A DNA stretch of 36,558 bases. It comes from Aquabacterium sp. (GTDB taxonomy: Bacteria; Pseudomonadota; Gammaproteobacteria; Burkholderiales; Burkholderiaceae_C). The notes under the pieces are model-generated. The model was not told where the DNA came from. It did not search any database and worked only from the letters and a program-made list of their open reading frames with translations. The DNA is taken from positions 1 through 36,558 of the forward strand of contig NZ_JACMNS010000049.1 in assembly GCF_014378415.1 (NCBI RefSeq). Reading direction: 5' to 3'. Shown here piece by piece: positions 1 through 7,956 of this stretch. The first letter of the stretch is position 1. Every line of letters starts with the position of its first letter. The translations under genes were made by a program, and so were the position numbers.

Positions 1-1
1 A

Positions 2-217
2 CAGCCTTGCCAACCTGATGTGGTCTTGGTTCCATGCGTGGGATTCACCCCGGATGGCTACCGACTGGGCTACGGTGGCGGCTATTTTGACCGCTACTTG
101 GCGGCCAATCCGGATATCACGGCGATTGGCGTGTCATGGGCGATCGGCCAGCTCAATGCCCAAGCTCTGCAACCCGAGGCGCACGACGTGCCCTTGCTTT
201 GTGTGCTGACGGAATGA
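2..217 (+). CDS. fau: 5-formyltetrahydrofolate cyclo-ligase, C-terminal part
   Basis: Only the last 71 codons are in the window; the reading frame is open to the left edge. The enzyme converts 5-formyltetrahydrofolate to 5,10-methenyltetrahydrofolate using ATP, in the cytoplasm. The visible segment holds the family signature: a V-L-V-P-x-V-G-F run, then GYRLGYGGGYFDRYL, which is the conserved substrate and ATP loop near the C terminus. The ending (PLLCVLTE) is the usual length past this loop. The stop at 215-217 is followed within 4 bp by a strong terminator, so this is the last gene of its transcript. Its one-carbon folate role fits the nearby metF, but the two are convergent, not in one operon. 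Family call is confident; the N terminus is unseen. Confidence 0.9.
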   Translation, partial: QPCQPDVVLVPCVGFTPDGYRLGYGGGYFDRYLAANPDITAIGVSWAIGQLNAQALQPEAHDVPLLCVLTE

Positions 218-220
218 AAA

Positions 221-256
221 AAGCCGAAGGCATGCACCTTCGGCTTTTGTTTTTTG
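221..256. terminator. Bidirectional rho-independent terminator
   Basis: A perfect 10-bp stem (AAGCCGAAGG at 221-230 with CCTTCGGCTT at 237-246) closes a 6-nt loop. On the plus strand it runs into a T-rich tract to 256. On the minus strand it runs into six Ts (complement of the A run 217-222). It therefore serves both the cyclo-ligase gene on the left and the PEP-CTERM gene arriving from the right. Confidence 0.93.
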
Positions 257-285
257 ACCGTGCCGCCTGAAGGTGGCGTCTGCGA

Positions 286-984
286 TCAGGCTTGGCGACG
301 CTTGCGAGCAACCAGAGCCATGCCCACCAGGCCCATGCCCATCAGCGCGTAGGTGCTGGGTTCCGGCACGGCTGGGGCGGTGACGTCAACTGTCAGGGTG
401 CCGAAAGACACGGGCGTGATGAACGCGGCCAGGTAGGTTGGTTGACCCAGAGCCGACAGCAGAGCCGTGGCCGAATTCGCGGTCAGCTTCAACTCGCCAG
501 TTTGAATGAAACCCGTGCCGGCGGCAGCGTTGAAAGCCTCGGTCACCGAATAAGTGGTGCCTTGCAGGAACAGACCGGAGTAGGCTTGCACGCCGTTGAC
601 CGACAGGTTGGCGTTCATGCCCTTGGTGACCGTGTCAAAGCTCAGCGCGGTGATGTTCAGCGACACGGATGGATTCGTCGCCGTAGCGGCCGTGACGATG
701 GCGAAACCGGCGTTGGAGGGGGTCAGGCCCTGAAGGCTGAAGGACGCACCCGAACCGCTGGTGGAGACCGAGCTGAAGGATTCCGACAGCACGTTGTTGC
801 CGTAGCTCGCACCGCCCAGGGGGGTGATGGTGACCGAACCCAGCACTTTGACGATGTCAACGCCCAACGTCAGGTTGGCTTGGGTGGGGGCCGCGAACAC
901 CGCGGCTTGGGCGGTCGACAGGGCCGAAGCGGCCAGCAGGGCCACGGCGGCCATTTGAGTCAGCTTGATGTTGAAAACGTTCAT
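286..984 (-). CDS. PEP-CTERM sorting-domain exported protein
   Basis: 232-residue exported protein of unknown function. A signal peptide covers about residues 1-28 (KLTQ, a hydrophobic AAVALLAASALS run, then A-Q-A-A). The C terminus is a PEP-CTERM tripartite signal: V-P-E-P-S, a transmembrane stretch rich in G, M, L and V, and the basic tail ARKRRQA. In this family an exosortase recognises the PEP motif and removes the tail, and such proteins usually accompany exopolysaccharide production; no exosortase gene is in the window. The middle is Ser/Thr/Ala/Gly-rich and matches no domain I recognise. The frame could extend to 1074, but the ATG at 984 is chosen because a good ribosome site (GAAGGTGA) lies 5-6 nt upstream and the signal peptide starts there. 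Confidence 0.88.
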   Translation of the reverse strand: MNVFNIKLTQMAAVALLAASALSTAQAAVFAAPTQANLTLGVDIVKVLGSVTITPLGGASYGNNVLSESFSSVSTSGSGASFSLQGLTPSNAGFAIVTAATATNPSVSLNITALSFDTVTKGMNANLSVNGVQAYSGLFLQGTTYSVTEAFNAAAGTGFIQTGELKLTANSATALLSALGQPTYLAAFITPVSFGTLTVDVTAPAVPEPSTYALMGMGLVGMALVARKRRQA

Positions 985-1102
985 TTGTTCACCTTCGTTT
1001 GGTTTGAGATGGCTGTCATGCTTGCTGTTCAAGCCCTGCGCTTTTAGCAGGTTGAGCAAATCTTGCCTTCCCAAGCCCGGGATTTTTATATCGAAGACCC
1101 TT

Positions 1103-1128
1103 AATCACCCCCCGAACGAGGGGTGATT
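1103..1128. repeat. 9-bp inverted repeat upstream of the PEP-CTERM gene
   Basis: AATCACCCC (1103-1111) and GGGGTGATT (1120-1128) form a perfect 9-bp dyad around 8 nt. No T-run follows on either strand, so it is not a convincing terminator. On the minus strand it lies about 12 bp upstream of a TATAAA-like hexamer (1085-1090), where an operator or the -35 region for the PEP-CTERM gene would be. It could also be a second stem downstream of metF. Confidence 0.45.
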
Positions 1129-1158
1129 TCAAGGTCAACCGTAACGTCGTTTATACAA

Positions 1159-1179
1159 GCTCGTGAAATTGTCACGAGC
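1159..1179 (-). terminator. Possible metF terminator hairpin
   Basis: Perfect 8-bp stem (GCTCGTGA at 1159-1166, TCACGAGC at 1172-1179) with a 5-nt loop, starting 6 nt past the metF stop codon. The following minus-strand bases (TTGTATAAA) hold few Ts, so termination would be weak or factor-assisted. Confidence 0.45.
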
Positions 1180-1184
1180 GCCGA

Positions 1185-2030
1185 TCACCAACCCAGTCGT
1201 TGGCACAAGGCCAGCACCGAGGTCGACTGGTTCATCGTGTAAAAGTGCAGGCCGGGCACACCGGCACGGCGCAGCCTTTCACACAGCTCGGCCACCACGT
1301 CCAGGCCAAAGGCCTGAATCGAGGCCTTGTCGTCGCCATAGCCCTCCAGGCGCGAACGGATCCAACGGGGGATTTCGGCGCCACACGCGTCTGAAAAACG
1401 CATGAGCTGGGTGGAGTTGGTGATCGGCATGATCCCCGGGATGATGGGGATGCTGACGCCGCGTTTGGCCGCGTCGTCCACAAAACGGAAATAGGCGTCG
1501 GCGTTGAAAAAGTACTGGGTCAGGGCCACATTGGCGCCCGCCTTGACCTTGGTCACGAAAGCATCCAGGTCGGCCTGCGGATTGCGGGCCTGGGGGTGCA
1601 TTTCGGGGTAGGCCGCCACTTCGATGTGGAAGTGATCGCCGGTTTCCTCGCGGATGTAGGCCACCAGCTCGCTGGCGTAGCGGAACTCGCCAAAGCCGCC
1701 GTAGCCACTGGGCAGATCGCCCCGCAAAGCCACCAGGCGGCGGATGCCCTGCGACGCAAACTGCGCCAGTTGCTCGCGCACACCGGCCCGGCTGGCACCG
1801 ATGCACGAGAAGTGTGGCGCCGCATCAAAACCTTCGGCCAGGATGGACCGCACGGTCTGGATGGTGCCATCTTGCGTCGAGCCGCCCGCGCCATAGGTGA
1901 CGGAGCAGTAATGCGGCTTGAGCGGGTACAGCTGCTGGCGCACGGCCGCCAGCTTGTCAAAACCTTCCGGCGTCTTGGGCGGAAAGAACTCGAAGCTCAA
2001 CGGCAGGGAAGTAGGGGCAAGCGTGCTCAT
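1185..2030 (-). CDS. metF: 5,10-methylenetetrahydrofolate reductase
   Basis: Cytoplasmic FAD enzyme, 281 residues, close to the roughly 295 usual for bacterial MetF. It reduces methylene-THF to methyl-THF, the methyl donor for homocysteine remethylation. The N terminus has the hallmark FEFFPPKTPEG (catalytic Glu14), then SVTYGAGGST at about 43-52, and later ALRGDLP and IPGIMPITN, which shape the flavin and folate sites. It is the third gene of the minus-strand run ahcY-tlyA-metF, 25 bp after tlyA, so it probably shares the SAH-responsive promoter. Functionally AhcY yields homocysteine and MetF supplies the methyl group to make methionine. Start at 2030 gives the standard family N terminus; the ribosome site there is weak. 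Confidence 0.96.
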   Translation of the reverse strand: MSTLAPTSLPLSFEFFPPKTPEGFDKLAAVRQQLYPLKPHYCSVTYGAGGSTQDGTIQTVRSILAEGFDAAPHFSCIGASRAGVREQLAQFASQGIRRLVALRGDLPSGYGGFGEFRYASELVAYIREETGDHFHIEVAAYPEMHPQARNPQADLDAFVTKVKAGANVALTQYFFNADAYFRFVDDAAKRGVSIPIIPGIMPITNSTQLMRFSDACGAEIPRWIRSRLEGYGDDKASIQAFGLDVVAELCERLRRAGVPGLHFYTMNQSTSVLALCQRLGW

Positions 2031-2055
2031 GCTTTTTCAGACTTTCAAGGGAGGC

Positions 2056-2823
2056 TCAAGGGGCCGAGGGCGAGGACGCCCAGATGAAGAACTCCTGGTT
2101 ACCGTCGCCACCCTCGATCGGGCTGTTGAAGCCCTTGTGCACGGTCCAACCCAGGTCGGTGCAGGCCCGGCGCACCATGTCTCGGGCGCGGGCATGCAAG
2201 GCCGGGTCCTTGACCAAGCCACCCTTGCCGACGTTGCCCTTGCCCACCTCGAACTGGGGCTTGATCAGCATCAGCACATGGCCGCCCGGCTTGAGCCAGG
2301 TCTTGAGGTGCGGCACCACGGTGGCCAGCGAGATGAAGGACAGGTCGGCCACGATCAGGTCAAAGCCATCGGCCGGGGCGTGTTCGCGCAAGGTGCTCTT
2401 GTCAAGCTCACGGGCATGCACCTCTTCCAGCGACACCACACGGGTGTCGTCTTGAAGGCGGGCGTGCAATTGGCCATGGCCAACGTCCACCCCCACGACC
2501 TGGCTGGCGCCGTTGGCCAGCAGCACGTCGGTGAAGCCACCGGTGCTCTGGCCCACGTCCAGGCAGCGCCAGTCGGACACGTTCAGGTTGATGTGGGCCA
2601 GCGCGCCTTCGAGCTTGAGCCCGGCACGTGATACCCAGCGCAGTTCCGCATCGTTGGTGACACGGAACTGCGTGCCCTCAGGCAGATCTTCACCAGCTTT
2701 GCGCAAGGTGGTCCAGCCTTTGGGGCTGAGCCATTGCGCGGCGCTGGCGTCAATCAGTCGGTGGGCGGCGGAGCGGGTGGGCGCATGCCCACCCGCGACC
2801 ATGAGTTGATCGGCTCTGGGCAT
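2056..2823 (-). CDS. tlyA: TlyA-family rRNA 2'-O-methyltransferase (hemolysin A family)
   Basis: 255 residues. Residues 1-60 form an S4-like RNA-binding domain (poorly conserved here) and 65-250 an FtsJ/RrmJ-like Rossmann methyltransferase. Motif I reads LDVGQSTGGFTD (88-99). The K-D-K-E tetrad typical of ribose 2'-O-methyltransferases can be placed at K70 (RAGLK), D160 (VADLSF), K188 (LIKPQFEVG) and E244 (GNQEFF). Characterised TlyA proteins methylate 16S and/or 23S rRNA riboses; the old 'hemolysin' name reflects activity when over-expressed. The gene starts 16 bp after ahcY stops and ends 25 bp before metF, so it sits inside the methyl-cycle operon. That is sensible for an S-adenosylmethionine consumer that releases SAH. 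The exact target nucleotide cannot be read from sequence. Confidence 0.9.
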   Translation of the reverse strand: MPRADQLMVAGGHAPTRSAAHRLIDASAAQWLSPKGWTTLRKAGEDLPEGTQFRVTNDAELRWVSRAGLKLEGALAHINLNVSDWRCLDVGQSTGGFTDVLLANGASQVVGVDVGHGQLHARLQDDTRVVSLEEVHARELDKSTLREHAPADGFDLIVADLSFISLATVVPHLKTWLKPGGHVLMLIKPQFEVGKGNVGKGGLVKDPALHARARDMVRRACTDLGWTVHKGFNSPIEGGDGNQEFFIWASSPSAP

Positions 2824-2839
2824 CAGTTACTTTGAAACA

Positions 2840-4282
2840 TCAATAGCGGTAGGTATCAGGCTTGTAAGGGCCAGTCTTAGGCACGCCGATGTAGGCGGCT
2901 TGCTCGTCGGTCAGCTCGGTGAGCTGGGCGTTCAGGGTGGTCAACTGCAGCAGGGCGACTTTTTCGTCCAGGTGCTTGGGCAACACGTAGACCTTGCCGT
3001 TGTCGTAGGCGTCCTTGTGGGCGAACAACTCGATCTGGGCGATGGTCTGGTTGGCAAAGCTGGACGACATCACGTAGCTGGGGTGACCCGTGCCGCAGCC
3101 CAGGTTCACCAAGCGGCCCTTGGCCAGCAGGATGATGCGCTTGCCATCCTTGAAGATGACGTGGTCGACCTGGGGCTTGATCTCTTCCCACTGGCACTGC
3201 GTTTCCAGCTCGGCGACGTCGATTTCGTTGTCGAAGTGGCCGATGTTGCAAACGATGGCGTTGTTCTTCATCGCCGCCATGTGCTTGAAGGTGATCACGC
3301 TCTTGTTGCCGGTGCTGGTGACGAAGATGTCGGCCTTGTCGGCGGCCCAGTCCATGGTCACGACGCGGTAGCCTTCCATCGCGGCCTGCAGGGCGTTGAT
3401 GGGGTCGATCTCGGTGACCCAGACCTGGGCAGACAGTGCGCGCAAAGCTTGGGCCGAGCCCTTGCCCACGTCCCCGTAGCCAGCCACCACGGCGACCTTG
3501 CCAGCGATCATCACGTCGGTGGCGCGCTTGATGCCATCAACCAGCGATTCGCGGCAGCCATACAAATTGTCAAACTTGGACTTGGTGACCGAGTCGTTCA
3601 CGTTGATGGCGCGGAACAGCAAGGTGCCCTTGACGGACATTTCGTTCAGGCGGTGCACGCCGGTCGTGGTTTCTTCGGTCACGCCGATGATCTGGGCGGC
3701 CTTGCGGCTGTACCAGGTGTTGTCCACGGCCAGCTTGGCCTTGATGGCGGCAAACAGGATGCGTTCTTCTTCGCTGCCGGGCTTGGCCAGCACGCCCAGG
3801 TCTTTTTCGGCTTGCTTGCCCAGATGCATCAGCATCGTGGCATCGCCGCCGTCGTCCAGGATCATGTTGGGGCCTTCGCCTTCGGTGCCCTTGCCGCCGA
3901 ATTCAAAGATGCGGTGGGTGTAATCCCAGTACTCTTCGAGCGACTCGCCCTTGTAGGCGAACACGGGGGTGCCGGCCTCAACCAGGGCGGCGGCAGCGTG
4001 GTCTTGCGTTGAGTAGATGTTGCACGACGCCCAGCGCACTTGGGCGCCCAGGGCTTGCAGGGTCTCAACCAGCACGGCCGTTTGAATGGTCATGTGCAGC
4101 GAGCCGGTGATGCGCGCGCCCTTGAGGATCTGCTGGGCAGCGTATTCGGCACGGATGACCATCAGCGCGGGCATTTCGTGCTCGGCGATCAGGATTTCTT
4201 TGCGGCCCCAGGCGGCTTGGGACATGTCGGCGACGACGCAATCGACGCCCTTGTGGTCAGTGATCAGTTTTTGTGCGCTCAT
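2840..4282 (-). CDS. ahcY: Adenosylhomocysteinase (S-adenosyl-L-homocysteine hydrolase)
   Basis: 480-residue cytoplasmic NAD-dependent enzyme splitting S-adenosylhomocysteine (SAH) into adenosine and homocysteine, relieving product inhibition of methyltransferases. The NAD loop GYGDVGKG is at about 268-275. Other family blocks are [12 protein letters not shown] (about 235), [11 protein letters not shown], and the C-terminal KPDTYRY that reaches into the neighbouring subunit. The length is typical of proteobacterial AhcY, which carries an insert relative to the eukaryotic enzyme. The start at 4282 has AAGGAA 8 nt upstream. It is the first gene of ahcY-tlyA-metF, and its leader carries a SAH riboswitch (4352-4442), so expression should rise when SAH accumulates. 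Confidence 0.98.
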   Translation of the reverse strand: MSAQKLITDHKGVDCVVADMSQAAWGRKEILIAEHEMPALMVIRAEYAAQQILKGARITGSLHMTIQTAVLVETLQALGAQVRWASCNIYSTQDHAAAALVEAGTPVFAYKGESLEEYWDYTHRIFEFGGKGTEGEGPNMILDDGGDATMLMHLGKQAEKDLGVLAKPGSEEERILFAAIKAKLAVDNTWYSRKAAQIIGVTEETTTGVHRLNEMSVKGTLLFRAINVNDSVTKSKFDNLYGCRESLVDGIKRATDVMIAGKVAVVAGYGDVGKGSAQALRALSAQVWVTEIDPINALQAAMEGYRVVTMDWAADKADIFVTSTGNKSVITFKHMAAMKNNAIVCNIGHFDNEIDVAELETQCQWEEIKPQVDHVIFKDGKRIILLAKGRLVNLGCGTGHPSYVMSSSFANQTIAQIELFAHKDAYDNGKVYVLPKHLDEKVALLQLTTLNAQLTELTDEQAAYIGVPKTGPYKPDTYRY

Positions 4283-4351
4283 GGCGAATTTCCTTCAAGC
4301 AACATTGATTTGAAGCCGCAGGACTGCCAGGGAGGAGGGGGGAAAAGACAA

Positions 4352-4442
4352 CTCACCCAGCGGGACACATGCGGGTGAGCGCGGTTGCAGGGGAGACACT
4401 TTCGAGCCTGGGGTCAGGGTGACCTTGCAACGCTCCTCGAAA
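4352..4442 (-). promoter_or_regulatory. SAH riboswitch (ahcY motif) with overlapping terminator-like hairpin
   Basis: On the minus strand the leader shows the SAH-riboswitch core: CGAGGAGCGTTGCAA (4426-4440) and CCAGGCTCG. P1 pairs 4400-4406 with 4436-4442 (7 bp). P2 is the small hairpin 4412-4416/4420-4424. The pseudoknot pairs GAGCG inside the first core block (4431-4435) with CGCTC at 4377-4381. The same 3' strand is also part of an alternative hairpin, CTCACCC/GGGTGAG (4373-4379 with 4352-4358), followed on the minus strand by TTGTCTTTT. SAH binding would hold the pseudoknot and block this terminator-like hairpin, giving an ON switch. That agrees with what is known for the class; the terminator mechanism here is inferred. 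Confidence 0.93.
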
Positions 4443-4451
4443 GGAAGCCTC

Positions 4452-4457
4452 AGTATA
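4452..4457 (-). promoter_or_regulatory. Probable -10 element of the ahcY operon promoter
   Basis: TATACT on the minus strand, 4 of 6 matches to TATAAT and about 7 nt upstream of the point where the riboswitch begins (about 4445), which would put the transcription start at the aptamer's 5' edge. The -35 at 17-bp spacing (TGGCAC) is poor, so the hexamer call rests mainly on position. Confidence 0.5.
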
Positions 4458-4540
4458 AAACCGTTGGGCACGGTGTGCCATAAAAATATACGGGGTGGGA
4501 CAATTTGAGCCTTGCCCAACCATGCGGACTGGCAAACGCC

Positions 4541-5812
4541 TCAAAACGATGATTGCCAGAAGCCTTCGTAAGCAAACGCACCTGCAATCCTGCCGCAGTC
4601 GGCGACGCTGACGCCGCACTCGCGCGCTGTGGCGAACCAGGTTTGGCTGACCTGGGCGGCCATCTGATCAATCATGCCGCCCGCCTGCTCGCGCTCCAGC
4701 AGGAACCGTTCGCTCTGCGAGAGCAAATTCTTGGCATTGGCAAAGCGTCCGGCGTCGCCACACTCCATCGCCAGGTCTCGGCGTTCGATGCTGACCGGTA
4801 CTGCCGGGGTCAAGTCATAGGCCGGTGACAGCTTCCAGTCCTTGTCCTTGGCGATCAATGCGTGATTGCGTGGATGGTCGTCAATGTTCGAGATCAGCGC
4901 GTTGAAGCACATCCTTCGGTACAGTTCAATCGCATTGGCCTTGGGCTCGGACGAGGCGCGACGCAACTCCTCAACCAATCGCATGTAAGACCAGCGGTCT
5001 CTGGCCTGGTAGTTGTCTTCGGCTCGCAGGAGCGTCAGGGCGCTGATCATCCGGGCGCGCTGATATCCCGCGTCGGTCTTCTCACGGTCAAAACGTTTGA
5101 CAAGCAGCACATCGCGTCCAGCCACCTTGATTACGCGGCTCTCGGCGGTGGTCAAACCGCATGAGCGCGCCAGCACGAGCATGGCGTGCTCGACACGCGC
5201 GCTGTTCCAGGGGTCGGTGGCGACGTTGAACTTGGCGATCCAGAGACCGCCCGCATCTTCAACAACGGCTTTTGGTCGCGCACCGCCCATGGAGGTGCCG
5301 ATCAGTAACAGATGGCCGACCTGTTCCTTGATGGCGTCCGCTGGCCACTCCTGCTCAGCCATGATGGCGTCGGCTGTCGCCTGCACCTTCTCAAGGTCCA
5401 ACGTCTGGTTAAAGCTGCGCCTGGGAGCCGGGGGTTGCTGGTTAAGACCGAAGCCCAGTGCCCCGGCCCTGTCGTCCGGGGAATACAGCAAGTATTCAAG
5501 CTCGCCGGGCTGCGCTCTGCCCAAGTGCCGTTGAATGACGCGTCGGCCCCAAAAATCGGGGCTGGCATCGCGGAGCGCGCCAAAGACGCCATTCAGCGCC
5601 AGCGTTGAATACACCCGCTCCGACAGCTTCAGCTCGACCGGATCGAGGGGCAGGGCGTTCTGCCGTGCAAGGTAGCTGCGGCCATAGACAAAGCGACCTT
5701 CGGGGATGCCGCGACGATCCACATCGAGCGCGAAGCGCCCAGCCGTCACTGGCTCGGTCTGGCCGGGCAGGGTGATGTAGACAAAGCACTCGCCGGGCGC
5801 CTCAGAAGTCAT
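4541..5812 (-). CDS. hipA: HipA-family kinase, type II toxin
   Basis: 423 residues, the usual size for HipA. HipA toxins are Ser/Thr kinases; the E. coli member phosphorylates glutamyl-tRNA synthetase and causes growth arrest. Here the HipA N-terminal subdomain spans about 10-125 and the kinase core about 165-400. The Gly-rich loop with its autophosphorylation-region Ser is IGTSMGGARPKA (171-182). The catalytic block is NIDDHPRNH (309-317, with Asp311), and the metal-binding block LSPAYDLTP is at 328-336. All look intact. Its ATG (5810-5812) lies inside the end of the antitoxin gene (11-nt overlap), so the two are translationally coupled as in classic hipBA. The substrate cannot be predicted. 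It lies tail-to-head with the ahcY promoter region, 258 bp away. Confidence 0.92.
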   Translation of the reverse strand: MTSEAPGECFVYITLPGQTEPVTAGRFALDVDRRGIPEGRFVYGRSYLARQNALPLDPVELKLSERVYSTLALNGVFGALRDASPDFWGRRVIQRHLGRAQPGELEYLLYSPDDRAGALGFGLNQQPPAPRRSFNQTLDLEKVQATADAIMAEQEWPADAIKEQVGHLLLIGTSMGGARPKAVVEDAGGLWIAKFNVATDPWNSARVEHAMLVLARSCGLTTAESRVIKVAGRDVLLVKRFDREKTDAGYQRARMISALTLLRAEDNYQARDRWSYMRLVEELRRASSEPKANAIELYRRMCFNALISNIDDHPRNHALIAKDKDWKLSPAYDLTPAVPVSIERRDLAMECGDAGRFANAKNLLSQSERFLLEREQAGGMIDQMAAQVSQTWFATARECGVSVADCGRIAGAFAYEGFWQSSF

Positions 5813-6143
5813 TGCTCAGCTCCGTCCTCGCGCGAGCCCGGCCGCGCTCTTTTGCAAGCGCGAGCGACTGGCCTTCCGCGTCGTTCTCCGGACGCGCGAC
5901 CTCATCGAGCTGCGAAAGCAGATCCAGCGCCCAGAGAATGGCCGTGTACACGGCAACCGTGGTGGACGGTTTGCCTTTTTCTGCATCTGAGACAGTTCTC
6001 AGGCCTGTCCCGATCTTGCCGGCCACGTCTTCAATCGTCAGGTTGCGGCGCAGCCGTGCCGTGCGCAGGTCTGCGCCGAGGCGTTTGAGCGATTGCTCGA
6101 CGGCATAAGGGGGGGTGGTCAAAAGCTTGGTTCGGGCGGTCAT
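5802..6143 (-). CDS. hipB: HipB-like XRE-family antitoxin
   Basis: 113-residue Cro/CI-type DNA-binding protein. The helix-turn-helix covers about residues 25-80 (LGADLRTARLRR, then IEDVAGKIGTGLRTVSDAEKGK as helices 2-3). HipB-type proteins neutralise the HipA kinase and repress their own operon. The C terminus is a charged tail (ERGRARARTE). An in-frame TTG at 6191 would add 16 residues, but the ATG at 6143 is preferred: AAAGGTG lies 6 nt upstream and the added residues do not look like a domain. It overlaps hipA by 11 nt. Two palindromes upstream (6201-6212 and 6222-6231) are good candidates for its operators. Confidence 0.88.
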   Translation of the reverse strand: MTARTKLLTTPPYAVEQSLKRLGADLRTARLRRNLTIEDVAGKIGTGLRTVSDAEKGKPSTTVAVYTAILWALDLLSQLDEVARPENDAEGQSLALAKERGRARARTELSNDF

Positions 6144-6200
6144 GCGGGCACCTTTGTCTTCAAGGTAGCACGTTTGCGTGGCCGAAATCAAGCCAAATAA

Positions 6201-6231
6201 GCTCTTAAGAGCACTTTATAGAAGTTAACTT
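6201..6231. promoter_or_regulatory. Two palindromes, candidate HipB operators
   Basis: GCTCTTAAGAGC (6201-6212, perfect 12-bp palindrome) and AAGTTAACTT (6222-6231, perfect 10-bp palindrome) share a TTAA centre, and their centres are 20 bp apart, close to two helical turns. A minus-strand TATAAA lies between them. They sit 58-88 bp upstream of hipB and also in the leader side of divergent prfC, so a bound HipB could affect both directions. Operator function is inferred from position and symmetry. Confidence 0.55.
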
Positions 6232-6330
6232 GCGCCCAAGGCACTATCAGACGATTGCCTCAATCTGGTGTCCAAAGCAATCGAGGACAATACAGATCAT
6301 CACTGCGTAGCTATTCGAAATTCCACTGCC

Positions 6331-7956
6331 ATGGCCATAGACTCAATTCAAGACGAGGTGAGGCGCCGCCGCACATTTGCCATCATTTCCCACCCCGACG
6401 CCGGTAAAACCACGTTGACGGAAAAGCTGCTGCTGTTCTCGGGCGCCATCCACATTGCCGGCAGCGTGAAAGCGCGCAAGGCCACGCGCCACGCCACCTC
6501 CGACTGGATGGAAATCGAAAAGCAGCGCGGCATCTCGGTGGCCTCCAGCGTGATGCAGATGCTGTACCGCGACCACGTGGTCAACCTGCTCGACACCCCC
6601 GGCCACAAGGACTTTTCGGAAGACACCTACCGCGTGCTCACGGCGGTCGATTCGGCCCTGATGGTGATCGACGCGGCCAACGGCGTCGAAGCGCAAACCC
6701 GCCGCCTGATCGAGGTTTGCCGCCAGCGCGACACGCCCATCATCACCTTCGTCAACAAGATGGACCGCGAGGGCCGCGACCCCGTCACCCTGCTGGATGA
6801 AGTCGAGGCCGAGCTGGGCATGCCCTGTGTGCCCATGACCTGGCCCGTGGGCCAAGGAAAGCAGTTTGGCGGCATCGTCAACCTGCGCACGCAAAGCATG
6901 CGGCTGTTTGATGCGGGCGCCGACAAACGCGGCGGCGAGGACGAGACCGTGCCCTTGAGCGACCGCGCCAAGCTGCACGACCGCTTTGGCCACGATTGGG
7001 AGCTGGCCGAGCAAGACATGGCGCTGATGGCCGGCGCCGCCCCCGCCTTCGACCTGGAATTGTTTTTGGCCGCCAAGCAAACGCCCGTGTTCTTCGGCTC
7101 GGCCGTGAACAACTTTGGCGTGCAAGAAATCCTGGACGCGCTGGTCGACCTGGCGCCCTCGCCCCGCCTGCGCCTGTCGACCGAAAAAGACGGCTCGACC
7201 ACCGAGGTCCAGCCCGATGCAGCCAACTTCTCCGGCGTGGTCTTCAAGGTGCAGGCCAACATGGACCCATCCCACCGTGACCGCATCGCTTTTGTGCGCG
7301 TGTGCTCCGGCAAGTACGAGCCGGGCATGAAGCTGAAAGTGCAGCGCTCGGCCAAAGAGTTGCGGCCCACTTCGGTGGTGACTTTCTTGTCGCAGCGCCG
7401 TGAAGCGGTTGACGAGGCCTATGCGGGCGACATCATTGGTTTCACCACGCACGGCGGCGTGCAACTGGGCGACACCATCACCGATGGCGTGACCCTGCAG
7501 TACACCGGCCTGCCTTTCTTCGCGCCCGAGCTGTTCCAGACGGTGGAATTGGCCAATCCCATGAAAAGCAAGCAGTTGCAGGCTGGATTGATGCAGTTGG
7601 GCGAAGAAGGCGCCATTCAGGTGTTCCGACCCGATGTGGGCGGTTCGATGTTGCTGGGCGCCGTGGGGCAATTGCAGTTTGAAGTGGTGCAACACCGCCT
7701 GAAGGGCGAGTACAGCGTCGACATCCGCCTGATGCCTTGCCGTTTTGTGGGGGCGCGCTGGATCACCTCTGATTCAGCGGCCGACTTGAAAAAGTTCACC
7801 GACGAGAACGCCAGCAAACTGGCCCATGACGCGGCCAATACCTTGGCCTACATGATGACCTCGGCTTACGACCTGCGCTTGACGCAAGAGCGGCACCCGA
7901 ACATCCACTTTCATCCGCTGCGTGAGCACGCGGGGCTGAGTTTGTCGAATCAGTAA
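6331..7956 (+). CDS. prfC: Peptide chain release factor 3
   Basis: 541-residue translational GTPase that recycles RF1/RF2 from the ribosome after termination. The G domain begins at once: RRRRTFAIIS then HPDAGKTT (G1, about 21-28), followed by GISVASSVM (G2 region), DTPGHKDF (G3) and NKMDREG (G4). The RF3-specific block SVDIRLMPC and the C-terminal tail HPNIHFHPLREH follow. A GTG at 6268 would extend the protein by 21 residues. The ATG at 6331 is chosen because RF3 proteins begin only about 10 residues before the RRRTFAIISHP block; neither start has a clear ribosome site. It is divergent from hipBA and shares that intergenic region. It looks intact and chromosomal. Confidence 0.95.
   Translation: MAIDSIQDEVRRRRTFAIISHPDAGKTTLTEKLLLFSGAIHIAGSVKARKATRHATSDWMEIEKQRGISVASSVMQMLYRDHVVNLLDTPGHKDFSEDTYRVLTAVDSALMVIDAANGVEAQTRRLIEVCRQRDTPIITFVNKMDREGRDPVTLLDEVEAELGMPCVPMTWPVGQGKQFGGIVNLRTQSMRLFDAGADKRGGEDETVPLSDRAKLHDRFGHDWELAEQDMALMAGAAPAFDLELFLAAKQTPVFFGSAVNNFGVQEILDALVDLAPSPRLRLSTEKDGSTTEVQPDAANFSGVVFKVQANMDPSHRDRIAFVRVCSGKYEPGMKLKVQRSAKELRPTSVVTFLSQRREAVDEAYAGDIIGFTTHGGVQLGDTITDGVTLQYTGLPFFAPELFQTVELANPMKSKQLQAGLMQLGEEGAIQVFRPDVGGSMLLGAVGQLQFEVVQHRLKGEYSVDIRLMPCRFVGARWITSDSAADLKKFTDENASKLAHDAANTLAYMMTSAYDLRLTQERHPNIHFHPLREHAGLSLSNQ

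Noticed and set aside
2900-4012. Long plus-strand frame of 370 codons opposite ahcY
   Set aside because: It is the complement of a perfectly conserved ahcY and has the low-complexity H/G/V/D/L-rich make-up typical of antisense frames in GC-rich genes.
6343-7695. 450-codon minus-strand frame opposite prfC
   Set aside because: prfC has all G-domain motifs on the plus strand; the opposite frame has none.
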